A DNA stretch of 32,082 nt from a virus. Every line of letters starts with the position of its first letter. Within the stretch, counting starts at the first letter, position 1. The notes beneath the pieces were generated by a model. The model did no database searches. It saw only the letters and a program-made list of their open reading frames with translations, and was not told the DNA's origin. The stretch spans positions 1 to 32,082 of the IMG/VR virus record IMGVR_UViG_3300028394_000216. One strand, 5' to 3'. Positions 1 to 5,939 of the stretch are shown piece by piece. Both the position numbers and the translations under genes were made by a program.

Positions 1-530
1 CTTGCATCTCCAGCATAGCCTTTGTCTCGAAATCCAACCCTTTTAGCTCTGTCTGTCTTCACAATTGCTGCACTTATATCAATTGAATTGCGCCTATAAC
101 TTGTTTCAAAGTAAGAATAAGGCGGCAAATCTCTACCGCCAGGCCGATTGTGGGAATGCACCATGTCAAACAAAATGACATCAGGCTGCCCAGTGGCCAC
201 GTTCAAAATCTCTACCGCCCTGGGGATAAAGTAATTATCCGCATTGGTCAGCAGCAAATAATCGCCCGTGGCCTGCTCAATCCCAATCTGCCTCAAAGAA
301 TGCCCGTAGTCGTTGAATCTAGACTCTGTGCAAAAATACTTGATTTTCTCTGGCATCTGCTTGGCCAGTGGCCGCATTGCCTGCTCAAACTCGGTGCTTG
401 GCCCATCGTGAATGACTGTAAGTCGCCAGTTGTCTGCGCTCTGATTTATCCAAGACTGGACAAATACCCGCATTTCATTGGTGCGCTCATAGGCCACCGC
501 GAATACATCAATCAAACCATGCCTTCGCAT
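1..530 (-). CDS. Glycosyltransferase family 2-like protein (3' end beyond window)
   Basis: The reading frame stays open from an ATG at 530 to the left edge, so only about 176 N-terminal residues are visible. Reading the reverse strand gives a GT-A type start: a beta-strand segment followed by TVIHDGPSTEFEQA, then a segment ending LLLTNADNYFIP, where NADN sits where the family's DxD-type nucleotide-sugar site is expected. The start overlaps the end of the upstream glycosyltransferase-like gene by 23 bases. The Shine-Dalgarno signal is weak. Phages use such enzymes to glycosylate virion proteins, DNA or the host surface; the acceptor cannot be told from sequence. The family is fairly sure, the exact start less so. 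Confidence 0.75.
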   Translation of the reverse strand, partial: MRRHGLIDVFAVAYERTNEMRVFVQSWINQSADNWRLTVIHDGPSTEFEQAMRPLAKQMPEKIKYFCTESRFNDYGHSLRQIGIEQATGDYLLLTNADNYFIPRAVEILNVATGQPDVILFDMVHSHNRPGGRDLPPYSYFETSYRRNSIDISAAIVKTDRAKRVGFRDKGYAGDA

Positions 531-1200
531 ATTCTGGTCGATTCTCTTTGAGCCATGGCATTGCATCCTCATGTAGTTTTTGGAATTCCATGCCAATGGT
601 ATTGCTGCCAATGTGGTGGACATAACTGGCTGACACAAAATGTGCATAGCCTTTTTTTATCAAATCCATACAATGCACATCATCTGAGTACCAATTCAGA
701 GGGGGAAACTTTTCCTCCGAAAAAGCATCACTTGATATCCATGCAAATATTGGGCTGACCACTTGGCTCATTCTGATGTAGTTTTCAGACGGGAATTTAT
801 AGCCACTGAGCTTCTCACCCTCTTTGCTAATTCGCACATTCTGGATAGGCCGTGCCGCATCGCACCTTGCCGACACCCAGCCAGGCTTGACACTGTTCAT
901 GCTTTTCACGATCTGAACATCTTCCATCAGCACCTTCACACTTGTCGGTGTCAGCACTACATCATCATTGGCCACAATGCATGATGACCAGTCTTTCATG
1001 GCCGCCTCAATCACTTCGTTGTAATCCTCGCCAAAGTTCCTTGGTTGGCCAAAGATTTTGTAATCGGCATCAAAATGCTCAATTACAGACTCTGGGCCGC
1101 GCAGATAAACCGGACACTCTGGCGCGTATTGCCTGATTGACTCCAACAACACGGTCAGACCATGGCCTTTGACTGTGGCAATGACAATTGGGCAGATCAT
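508..1200 (-). CDS. Glycosyltransferase-like protein (GT-A fold, 230 aa)
   Basis: The N-terminus PIVIATVKGHGLTVLLES is typical of the first Rossmann-like strand and helix of GT-A enzymes. Around residues 75-85 CIVANDDVVLTP provides a DD motif equivalent to the metal-binding DxD. Near residue 170, NWYSDDVHCMDLIKKGY and then YVHHIG resemble the distal acidic and histidine region of family 2-like enzymes. AAGG lies seven bases before the ATG. The start overlaps the stop of the 98-aa gene by ATGA, which implies translational coupling. It is followed directly by a second glycosyltransferase gene. The fold is fairly confident; donor and acceptor are unknown. Confidence 0.65.
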   Translation of the reverse strand: MICPIVIATVKGHGLTVLLESIRQYAPECPVYLRGPESVIEHFDADYKIFGQPRNFGEDYNEVIEAAMKDWSSCIVANDDVVLTPTSVKVLMEDVQIVKSMNSVKPGWVSARCDAARPIQNVRISKEGEKLSGYKFPSENYIRMSQVVSPIFAWISSDAFSEEKFPPLNWYSDDVHCMDLIKKGYAHFVSASYVHHIGSNTIGMEFQKLHEDAMPWLKENRPEYAKAWFD

Positions 1201-1493
1201 TTTTTGGCCTTATTTCTTGCAGATATTGCAGCCGCCTTTGCCTTGGCATCGGCCTTGGAGCTGGCGCCCCATGCCTTCAGACTCAGCAGAAGCCTGGTCG
1301 GCTCACCGCCCTTCATCTCAGGCCCAGGCATATTGCCCATCCGCGCCAAGAATGATGCGCGTCTTGGGTTATCACCAGCCTTGACTGGCGCCTTGAGGTC
1401 CATGCCAGCAGCCTTCGCACTGGCACGGCCCTTGGCATTTAAGCCACCAGAGGGTGATTTGCCCTCTTTACGTTGCCAAGCCGGTGTCTTCAT
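1197..1493 (-). CDS. Small basic phage protein, DUF6321-like
   Basis: A 98-residue Lys/Arg/Ala-rich protein. Its N-terminal half reads PAWQRKEGKSPSGGLNAKGRAS, then a NPRRASFLARMGNM segment. I recall this pattern from a conserved phage domain of unknown function (DUF6321). The C-terminus is an Ala/Lys-rich tail (about residues 78-98) likely to be helical and strongly basic. Its ATG overlaps the stop of the 50-aa gene (ATGA). It belongs to a run of small basic proteins downstream of the large terminase. The charge suggests nucleic-acid contact, but that is inference; no enzymatic motif is visible. Confidence 0.7.
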   Translation of the reverse strand: MKTPAWQRKEGKSPSGGLNAKGRASAKAAGMDLKAPVKAGDNPRRASFLARMGNMPGPEMKGGEPTRLLLSLKAWGASSKADAKAKAAAISARNKAKK

Positions 1494-1642
1494 TTCTTTG
1501 GCTTCTTTGCGGTTTTGGCCGCAGCCTTGAAGTCAGCAGCACTTGGCGCGCCTTTAGCACCAGGCTTGCGCATCTTCTCTTTCGAGCCAGCCTTGATGCG
1601 TTCTTGCTTGGCATGAATGTTTGCGTATAAACCTTGCTTCAT
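1490..1642 (-). CDS. 50-aa basic protein
   Basis: A short gene of 50 codons plus stop. It reads MKQGLYANIHAKQERIKAG at the start and becomes Lys/Ala-rich, ending KTAKKPKK. I recall the same N-terminal pattern from many small phage proteins of unknown role. Support for its reality: GGAG lies about seven bases before the ATG, and both ends overlap neighbours by ATGA (1639-1642 with the 156-aa gene, 1490-1493 with the 98-aa gene). The protein is highly basic with no membrane segment. Function unknown. Confidence 0.72.
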   Translation of the reverse strand: MKQGLYANIHAKQERIKAGSKEKMRKPGAKGAPSAADFKAAAKTAKKPKK

Positions 1643-2109
1643 GACATATCTCCATCTTGATAATCTTCACCATCTTGCTCACCCGTATTGGGTCCACCGA
1701 CCACCCATGCATCGCAAGTGCGACTCGCTGCGCACTTGAAATCAAAGATTTCGCAGTAACCCAGATCGGCCAACTTGATTGTTCCCCATGGGTCAGCTTC
1801 CATGCCAATACCCTCTGCAATGCACTGCTTGATCTTGTCAGACACATTGAATGCCGCGCAGTTACCGCATAGGCTTTTCTTGGCATCCTCGGCTGAGACA
1901 TCCCACTGGTCAGCCTTCTTTTGCCAAAACGCACTGTTTGGCAGCTTGGGATTCTCAGGACCATAGGCCGCACTGGTAATTGCCTTGGCGCGGTTTTTAA
2001 GGTTGAGCGTAATGTCTTGCGTGGGCATGGGGCAGTTTTCGCCTGCGCTCATGTCTTCTCCAGGCTCTTTGTCCATGACCTGGCGCATGGTGCGTTGCAT
2101 GGTGGCCAT
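1639..2109 (-). CDS. Cys-rich protein, possible metal or Fe-S binding
   Basis: A 156-residue protein with seven cysteines at about residues 26, 81, 84, 96, 119, 126 and 132, arranged CGNC...C...GYC...C...C. The central segment loosely resembles the cluster-binding pattern of high-potential iron-sulfur proteins (CxxC, later C, later GxC), but spacing is not canonical and zinc binding is equally possible. Its ATG shares one base with the upstream stop (TAATG) and its stop overlaps the next ATG (ATGA). A competing reading frame across 1554-1973 lacks recognisable features and breaks this coupling, so I treat it as a shadow. Function unknown. Confidence 0.72.
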   Translation of the reverse strand: MATMQRTMRQVMDKEPGEDMSAGENCPMPTQDITLNLKNRAKAITSAAYGPENPKLPNSAFWQKKADQWDVSAEDAKKSLCGNCAAFNVSDKIKQCIAEGIGMEADPWGTIKLADLGYCEIFDFKCAASRTCDAWVVGGPNTGEQDGEDYQDGDMS

Positions 2110-2282
2110 TATTTCATCCCCTTTTTAGGTTTCTGCTTGATCTTGGCCTCAGACATTGCAATGGCAATTGCCTGCTGTGGATTCTTCACCACCTTGCCAG
2201 TGCCACCGCTATGGAGCTTGCCGGCCTTGTACTCACCCATCACCTTGCCGACTTTCTTTTGCGCTTTGGTCATCATCTTCAT
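2109..2282 (-). CDS. DUF6496-like small basic protein (57 aa)
   Basis: The sequence MTKAQKKVGKVMGEYKAGKL followed by HSGGTGKVVKNPQQAIAIAM matches my memory of the DUF6496 family found in phages and bacteria. I chose the ATG at 2282 because GGGGGA precedes it by about six bases. The longer frame opening at 2357 would overlap the terminase gene by 43 bases and adds a stretch that does not look conserved. The product is Lys-rich and probably cytoplasmic. Its TAA and the next gene's ATG share one A (TAATG). No activity is known for the family. Confidence 0.72.
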   Translation of the reverse strand: MKMMTKAQKKVGKVMGEYKAGKLHSGGTGKVVKNPQQAIAIAMSEAKIKQKPKKGMK

Positions 2283-2314
2283 AGGTTTCCCCCATTGGTT
2301 TGTCAATACCCGAA

Positions 2315-3721
2315 TTATGCAACCCGCACAAGGTTTCTGCGCAGTGGCTGAGACCATTTGCCTGATCCGCTTGAGCCGTACATTCCCGCAATCGCGTCAC
2401 TTGCAAATGTCAGGACAAAGGCATCGGCCTTGTCAGGACTTGGCAGGCCGCGTCTCTTAATCTCGTCTTTCCCCTCGATGGCGATCTTGCCATTGCTGGT
2501 GAATGAGTACCGCACTGTGGCCAGTTCAGCAATCAGCACCTCATCCTTTGGCATCTTGCAATCTCTGGCTTCCAGCCAAGCCCGTGCCTTGTACCAAAGT
2601 TCAGCTTTGAGATTCCTGTAAGTCCCGCCCATCGCGGGTGATTCTGAGACGTTAATCCCTCTGACCGGCAGGCCCAGCTCCCGCAGCCGGTCTACCACCC
2701 CAGCACCCAATCCAATCGAGTCGACCAGTATTTCCTTTGGCTGCTGGCTCGGTGGCAGCGCCTTGTACTCGGCCACCACCGCACCAGTCAATTGCATCAA
2801 GTCCAGATTTTTCCATGTCCGAATATTCTCAGTCACCGCATTCCCTTGGCGCTTGCATAGCGCTGATCTGTCACTTCCAAACCGCGCCACATCCAAGCCC
2901 CAGATCATGGGCGCGTACTCACTTGGCGCGACATCCCTATTTACTGCACTTTCCAGCAAGTCCATGGCAATCACAGTATCGTCATCACCCTTTGGAAACT
3001 CCCCGATCACGCGAATCCGGTAGACGTTACTCTCCTCCCCATAGCGCATGGCCATCTCTTTGACGTACTCATCACTCACCCTAGGCGAGTCAGTGCAGGC
3101 CACTTGAAACGTGGTCCACTCATCAGCCAGGCGCGTGTGGGTGTCGTAGAAAAACCCACTGGACCTCACCGGATTCCCCAATAACAGCGTCACCGCGTTA
3201 TGCCCAGACATCGATCCAGCTGCGGCCTCGAACACTTGCTCTGGCACACCAGAAGCCTCATCGGCCACCAGCATTACATTCTCTGAGTGAATCCCCTGCA
3301 AAGCCTCTGGCTGCTCGGCCCTCGATGTCCTGGCCGAAATAAACATCTCAGTCGGTGCAGCATTGAATTCAATCCTCTCTTGCTTGACAGTCAACAATCC
3401 CTGCAAAGGCAAAGGCATCGCATTGATCCAGCGCTTCAGCTCTGCAAACATCGCGTCATAAAGCTGAGAGCTTGTCGGTGCAGTCACCACCACCTTGACC
3501 GGAGACCGCGTCATAAAGTACCAGAGCATGGCCCAGCTGCTTGCCGTACTCTTTCCCACCCCGTGGCCAGACCGAACACTTATCTTCCTATCCCCACGGG
3601 CAATCGCACCAAGAAACTTCACTTGCCATGGGTCAGGGTCAACCCCCAACACCTCCCGCACAAATAGCACGGGGTCCGGCTGATACCGATCCACCCACTG
3701 GGCAAAGACGTTTTCTTTCAC
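2315..3721 (-). CDS. terL: Terminase large subunit (packaging ATPase-nuclease)
   Basis: A 468-residue packaging motor. Walker A is SGHGVGKST (residues 51-59) and Walker B is MLVADE (150-155, with the catalytic Glu at 155). The C-terminal RNase H-like nuclease shows its acidic residues in GLDVAR (D277), ILVDSIG (D334) and SPDKADAF (D430, D433). Length fits the usual 450-550 residues. Translation starts at GTG, preceded by GAGGGG at suitable spacing, and this GTG overlaps the upstream stop (GTGA, 3718-3721). It would act with the portal and small subunit to cut and pump DNA into the prohead. The small subunit gene lies upstream, separated by a non-coding origin-like region and three tiny genes. 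Confidence 0.96.
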   Translation of the reverse strand: MKENVFAQWVDRYQPDPVLFVREVLGVDPDPWQVKFLGAIARGDRKISVRSGHGVGKSTASSWAMLWYFMTRSPVKVVVTAPTSSQLYDAMFAELKRWINAMPLPLQGLLTVKQERIEFNAAPTEMFISARTSRAEQPEALQGIHSENVMLVADEASGVPEQVFEAAAGSMSGHNAVTLLLGNPVRSSGFFYDTHTRLADEWTTFQVACTDSPRVSDEYVKEMAMRYGEESNVYRIRVIGEFPKGDDDTVIAMDLLESAVNRDVAPSEYAPMIWGLDVARFGSDRSALCKRQGNAVTENIRTWKNLDLMQLTGAVVAEYKALPPSQQPKEILVDSIGLGAGVVDRLRELGLPVRGINVSESPAMGGTYRNLKAELWYKARAWLEARDCKMPKDEVLIAELATVRYSFTSNGKIAIEGKDEIKRRGLPSPDKADAFVLTFASDAIAGMYGSSGSGKWSQPLRRNLVRVA

Positions 3722-3915
3722 AAACCCCTCACTTGCTTTAAGTTCCGACCCGTAATCCTATTGGTCCAGCATGATGCACACAACCACCTGGTCGCACTCA
3801 TCTCAACCCCACCCTCTGGCGGCTTCTCGACCAAGCAAGCATTGCATTTCTGCAATCTGTGGCCATGGCAGTTGCCATTCAACCTGACTGGGTTATTTAC
3901 AAAATTACTTTTCAT
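3718..3915 (-). CDS. Small zinc-ribbon-like protein
   Basis: A 65-residue protein with two CxxC pairs, CNAC at 24-27 and CASC at 46-49, separated by 18 residues. This is a classical layout for a four-Cys zinc ribbon. The N-terminus also holds NCHGHR. Start and stop both overlap neighbours by four bases (ATGA at 3912-3915, GTGA with the terminase). Such mini-ribbons in phages often bind nucleic acid or protein partners; nothing here says which. It is likely co-translated with the large terminase. Confidence 0.7.
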   Translation of the reverse strand: MKSNFVNNPVRLNGNCHGHRLQKCNACLVEKPPEGGVEMSATRWLCASCWTNRITGRNLKQVRGL

Positions 3916-4073
3916 TGGATTTTTGTTATTTTATTATTTTGGTGAATTAACCATTTATCACCTAATAATCTAATTGCCTTGACATATTGCAGTTGATTAT
4001 GTCTGTTTGTACTACGAGGCACATAATCGACATTGAATAACTGTCGCACTTTAATAAGCATTTGTGTATTCAT
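3912..4073 (-). CDS. 53-aa hypothetical protein
   Basis: The product starts MNTQMLIKVRQLFNVDYVPR and is rich in Asn, Arg and Lys, with no membrane segment or known motif. I chose the ATG at 4073 because it overlaps the upstream stop as ATGA and has GGGA about seven bases ahead. The frame is open further upstream to 4148, but that would overlap the previous gene by 79 bases. The stop overlaps the start of the zinc-ribbon gene (ATGA). Function unknown; its reality rests on the coupled arrangement. Confidence 0.6.
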   Translation of the reverse strand: MNTQMLIKVRQLFNVDYVPRSTNRHNQLQYVKAIRLLGDKWLIHQNNKITKIQ

Positions 4074-4234
4074 ATTATTCCCACGATCTGGTTGATATCG
4101 ACCCACGCATGCAAAACAGTGCTGCCGTCTGGACTCATTAAGGTGCAAAACAACTTGCCGTCTTTTTCCTCATCACTGTCGATCACGATCCATTCCTGAC
4201 CCTTGAAAACCACTGTCGCTAGTTTAGATTTCAT
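4070..4234 (-). CDS. 54-aa hypothetical protein, first gene of the terL segment
   Basis: The product is mainly beta-strand-like, with VFKGQEWIVID, GKLFCTLMSPDG and VLHAWVDINQ, resembling a small SH3-like barrel, though that is only an impression. The ATG at 4234 has GGAG seven bases ahead and was preferred over an in-frame ATG at 4273 that lacks a good ribosome site. It is the first gene after the 310-base non-coding region, so a promoter for the terL segment probably lies just upstream on the minus strand. The stop overlaps the next ATG (ATGA). Confidence 0.6.
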   Translation of the reverse strand: MKSKLATVVFKGQEWIVIDSDEEKDGKLFCTLMSPDGSTVLHAWVDINQIVGII

Positions 4235-4299
4235 TCGTTTACTCCGTTGTTTATGGAGTTGACATTTTTGCACAATTTGACTTGTTTGGTAACTAGTTC

Positions 4300-4326
4300 A
4301 ATATTTTTTTAAAAAATTTTTTTTGT
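4300..4326. other. AT-rich tract beside the DnaA-box cluster
   Basis: A nearly pure A/T stretch with runs of seven T, six A and eight T lies about 85 bases from the nearest DnaA box. An AT-rich segment beside DnaA boxes is the expected form of a DNA unwinding element. It could also serve in promoter or terminator function for the leftward genes. Role inferred from composition and position only. Confidence 0.4.
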
Positions 4327-4360
4327 AGGTGTTTAGTGCCGCCACAGTCGCCCCCGCCAA

Positions 4361-4404
4361 GCCGGCCACGGGGGGGTCTCGGCCACCGACCGCCAGCCGG
4401 CCAC
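4361..4404. repeat. GC-rich repeat block, GCCGGCCAC twice
   Basis: GCCGGCCAC occurs at 4361-4369 and 4396-4404. Between them is a run of seven G at 4370-4376 and further GGCCACC copies. This GC block sits between the AT-rich tract and the DnaA boxes in the non-coding stretch downstream of the small terminase gene. That location would also suit a packaging (cos or pac) site, but nothing in the sequence proves it. Confidence 0.5.
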
Positions 4405-4411
4405 CACCGAC

Positions 4412-4499
4412 TTATCCCCAGATTTTGGCCAACTTTATCCACAGATTCCTGTGCATAACTATGCTTGTAATACTTTGATGCACTTAATTCTGTGGATAA
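4412..4499. other. Cluster of four DnaA boxes, putative origin
   Basis: Within 88 bases there are TTATCCCCA at 4412-4420 (one mismatch), TTATCCACA at 4435-4443, TTATGCACA on the minus strand at 4450-4458 and TTATCCACA on the minus strand at 4491-4499. Three of the four match the bacterial consensus TTATNCACA exactly. With the neighbouring AT-rich tract this looks like a bacterial-type initiation region. The stretch 4235-4544 holds no convincing gene; an open frame across 4293-4511 simply translates these sites and the GC block. Confidence 0.6.
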
Positions 4500-4544
4500 C
4501 GACTTGTCCACTTAACATAATGGTCGTTGTATAAAGTGACTGAA

Positions 4545-5051
4545 TCATTTGGTATTCATATCTTCAATTGTCACGCTGCGCTTGCGTAATGCATCAAGGG
4601 CCATGCTTCCAAGGTCGATGTTGACCAATGGTTGCTGCTTGTCACCATACTCATCTGGCGCCTGCTTTGAGGCCATCCAGCGCCTTGTGTCCACCCGTAG
4701 CTTGGCCACTTGCGCGTCTTGAGGCGTGGCAGCGTCTGCAATTTCTAGCGTCTGCTCTGCTAAACTTCTCCCACCTCGCGTGCGTGCGCGTGCGAGGAGT
4801 TCCCCCCGCTTGGCATCTTTTTCTATCCATTTGTAGAAACCACCGATGCTTATGTCCAAAGACTTAATCACTGAATTGACTGTTTTACCCTCGGAGATAT
4901 GGTCAAAGAGCATAGCCTCACCACCGAATGCGTGAATTTTCTTATTGATCCCAGACATCTCTTTGCGCTCGATTGCAGCCTGGTCACGCAATGTGAGCTG
5001 ACGCTCAACAATGTTGTCAGCAAGTTCACTTAATGTTTGTGCTTTGGCCAT
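4545..5051 (-). CDS. terS: Terminase small subunit
   Basis: A 168-residue protein. The middle contains a helix-turn-helix segment, TVNSVIKSLDISIGGFYKWI (about residues 56-76). It is followed by SLAEQTLEIADAATPQDAQV and LRVDTRRWMASKQAPDEYGD, the conserved pattern of Sf6 gp1-like small terminases. It would bind the packaging site on phage DNA as a ring and regulate the large subunit. AAGGG lies about eight bases before the ATG, and the gene overlaps the nuclease gene by 26 bases. In most phages terS directly precedes terL; here an origin-like region and three tiny genes intervene. Confidence 0.85.
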   Translation of the reverse strand: MAKAQTLSELADNIVERQLTLRDQAAIERKEMSGINKKIHAFGGEAMLFDHISEGKTVNSVIKSLDISIGGFYKWIEKDAKRGELLARARTRGGRSLAEQTLEIADAATPQDAQVAKLRVDTRRWMASKQAPDEYGDKQQPLVNIDLGSMALDALRKRSVTIEDMNTK

Positions 5052-5412
5052 TCAAATACCCTTCAATGATTTTGATTGCATCTGGCGCTGATCTTGAGAC
5101 CAGGCACAGATATCCTTTTGCGTTTAACTGCAAACCCACAGAGCTTTGTTTCTCTGAAACCACTCCGGCCTTGGTCTTCATCTCGATGAAAAGCCCGTGA
5201 AACCCATTTTTAGGCTCCAAGACGCACAGATCAGGCATCCCTGCCAAAACCCCTTCACTGTGCAATCTGACGCGCTCTGAAGCGCTTCTATCGCCTCCAT
5301 TGGGTATTGCTGCAATGATGACCTCTGGATAAAACGCTCGAACGTGTTGCACCACCTTGACCTGGTCAATGTGTTCAATGCTTTTTCGTTTGCGCTTTAT
5401 GTCAACCACCAT
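5026..5412 (-). CDS. VRR-NUC domain nuclease (Holliday-junction resolvase-like)
   Basis: The 128-residue product shows the VRR-NUC pattern: IPNGGDRS, then E..RLHSEGVLAGMPDLCVL with the catalytic PD, then LFIEMKTKAGVVSEKQ giving the ExK pair and a trailing Gln. This is a PD-(D/E)xK nuclease fold of the size seen in phage stand-alone VRR-NUC proteins, which cut branched DNA. I used the ATG at 5412, just inside the end of the upstream gene. GAGG lies too close to it, so the neighbouring GTG codons at 5409 or 5406 are possible starts. It would resolve replication or recombination intermediates before packaging, which suits its place beside terS. Confidence 0.85.
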   Translation of the reverse strand: MVVDIKRKRKSIEHIDQVKVVQHVRAFYPEVIIAAIPNGGDRSASERVRLHSEGVLAGMPDLCVLEPKNGFHGLFIEMKTKAGVVSEKQSSVGLQLNAKGYLCLVSRSAPDAIKIIEGYLNGQSTNIK

Positions 5413-5717
5413 GCCTCGGATTCTACTGCCGTGGCTTTGGCTTGAAACATGTGGCATCGGTGTTTGACATCGGTCGGGAATGCAGCCAGTCCAGTTCGGC
5501 CGCACTGATGTTCGGACCATGTCACTGTTGCCCATCCACCTCTGACCTTTGCCTGGTCAAACATCCACTGCAATGGTTTTGCGTTGACCTTCCTGTGCCT
5601 TTCCATTTGTTCTGCTGGCATCGACTGGTGTTGTTCGACCATTTCCGCATTAGCGCAGTTTTGACAGAAAACGCGCTCATCTTCGACCATTTCATCAATT
5701 GTGGATAACCTGTGCAT
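5397..5717 (-). CDS. 106-aa Cys/His-containing hypothetical protein
   Basis: An AGGA-containing ribosome site lies a few bases before the ATG at 5717. The product has CQNC near residue 18, then scattered Cys and His (CGRTGL, HRCHMF), suggesting a small metal-binding protein, but no family is recognised. Its first codons are built from two adjoining DnaA boxes (minus-strand TTATGCACA and TTATCCACA), so protein start and origin signals coincide. It is the first gene after the iteron region and overlaps the nuclease gene by 16 bases. A copy of the iteron (5643-5653) also lies inside it. Confidence 0.62.
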   Translation of the reverse strand: MHRLSTIDEMVEDERVFCQNCANAEMVEQHQSMPAEQMERHRKVNAKPLQWMFDQAKVRGGWATVTWSEHQCGRTGLAAFPTDVKHRCHMFQAKATAVESEAWWLT

Positions 5718-5839
5718 AACTTTCCTTTCTGTTGGACCATCAAATGCTCGTTTCTAATACGGAAAACCCTTAAGGAATTTTCCGCCTTTCCGCATTAGAA
5801 ATCTGAGTAGCCACTAAGCCGAGACTGGTCTGTGGATAA
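5700..5839. other. DnaA boxes in the iteron region, putative origin
   Basis: TGTGGATAA at 5700-5708, TGTGCATAA at 5711-5719 and TGTGGATAA at 5831-5839 are perfect minus-strand matches to TTATNCACA. The first two overlap the start of the 106-aa gene; the third sits at the base of a long hairpin. Together with the iterons they suggest an initiation site bound by both a phage protein and host DnaA. Confidence 0.6.
5761..5783. other. Nested palindrome between iterons
   Basis: GGAAAA at 5761-5766 and TTTTCC at 5778-5783 flank the perfect 8-base palindrome CCTTAAGG (5768-5775), almost sharing one centre. It lies between the first two iterons of the array. It may be a dimer-binding site or part of the origin; role unknown. 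Confidence 0.5.
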
Positions 5840-5864
5840 GTGGGTCTAATGACCCCACTTATCC
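5834..5864. other. Long inverted repeat in the iteron region
   Basis: GGATAAGTGGGTC at 5834-5846 and GACCCCACTTATCC at 5851-5864 form a 13-pair stem with a single bulged base and a TAAT loop. The outer base pairs include the TTATCC core of DnaA boxes on both strands. No T-tract follows, so it is unlikely to be a terminator. A protein-binding or origin structure is more likely. Confidence 0.6.
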
Positions 5865-5939
5865 AACAATCCCTGCCATTGTCTAATACGGAATTCCGCA
5901 TTAGTTCCGTATTAGTTCCGCCTTTCCGCATTAGACCAA

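Larger units (their letters stand above)
5643..5935. repeat. Seven CTAATRCGGAA iterons
   Basis: An 11-base unit CTAATRCGGAA occurs seven times: plus orientation at 5754-5764 and 5883-5893, minus orientation at 5643-5653, 5788-5798, 5894-5904, 5905-5915 and 5924-5934. The pair at 5883-5904 is an abutting near-palindrome. A longer unit, TTCCGCCTTTCCGCATTAGA, is repeated exactly at 5780-5799 and 5916-5935. The array begins six bases past the primase-helicase stop codon and is interleaved with DnaA boxes. The arrangement resembles plasmid or P4-type iterons bound by an initiator. Operator use by a regulator is the alternative. Confidence 0.75.

Noticed and set aside
1162-1530. Open frame on the plus strand opposite the small basic genes
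   Set aside because: It is antisense to three coupled minus-strand genes with good ribosome sites, and its product is a hydrophobic Ala/Pro/Leu composition typical of the reverse strand of Lys/Ala-rich genes.
1554-1973. Minus-strand frame overlapping the Cys-rich gene
   Set aside because: Low-sense Arg/Ser-rich product with no ribosome site. The other frame has conserved Cys spacing and perfect start/stop coupling at both ends.
4293-4511. Minus-strand open frame across the DnaA-box cluster
   Set aside because: No ribosome site, and the product translates DnaA boxes, a GC repeat and a poly-A/T tract (ending in Lys/Phe runs). Better read as non-coding origin-like DNA.
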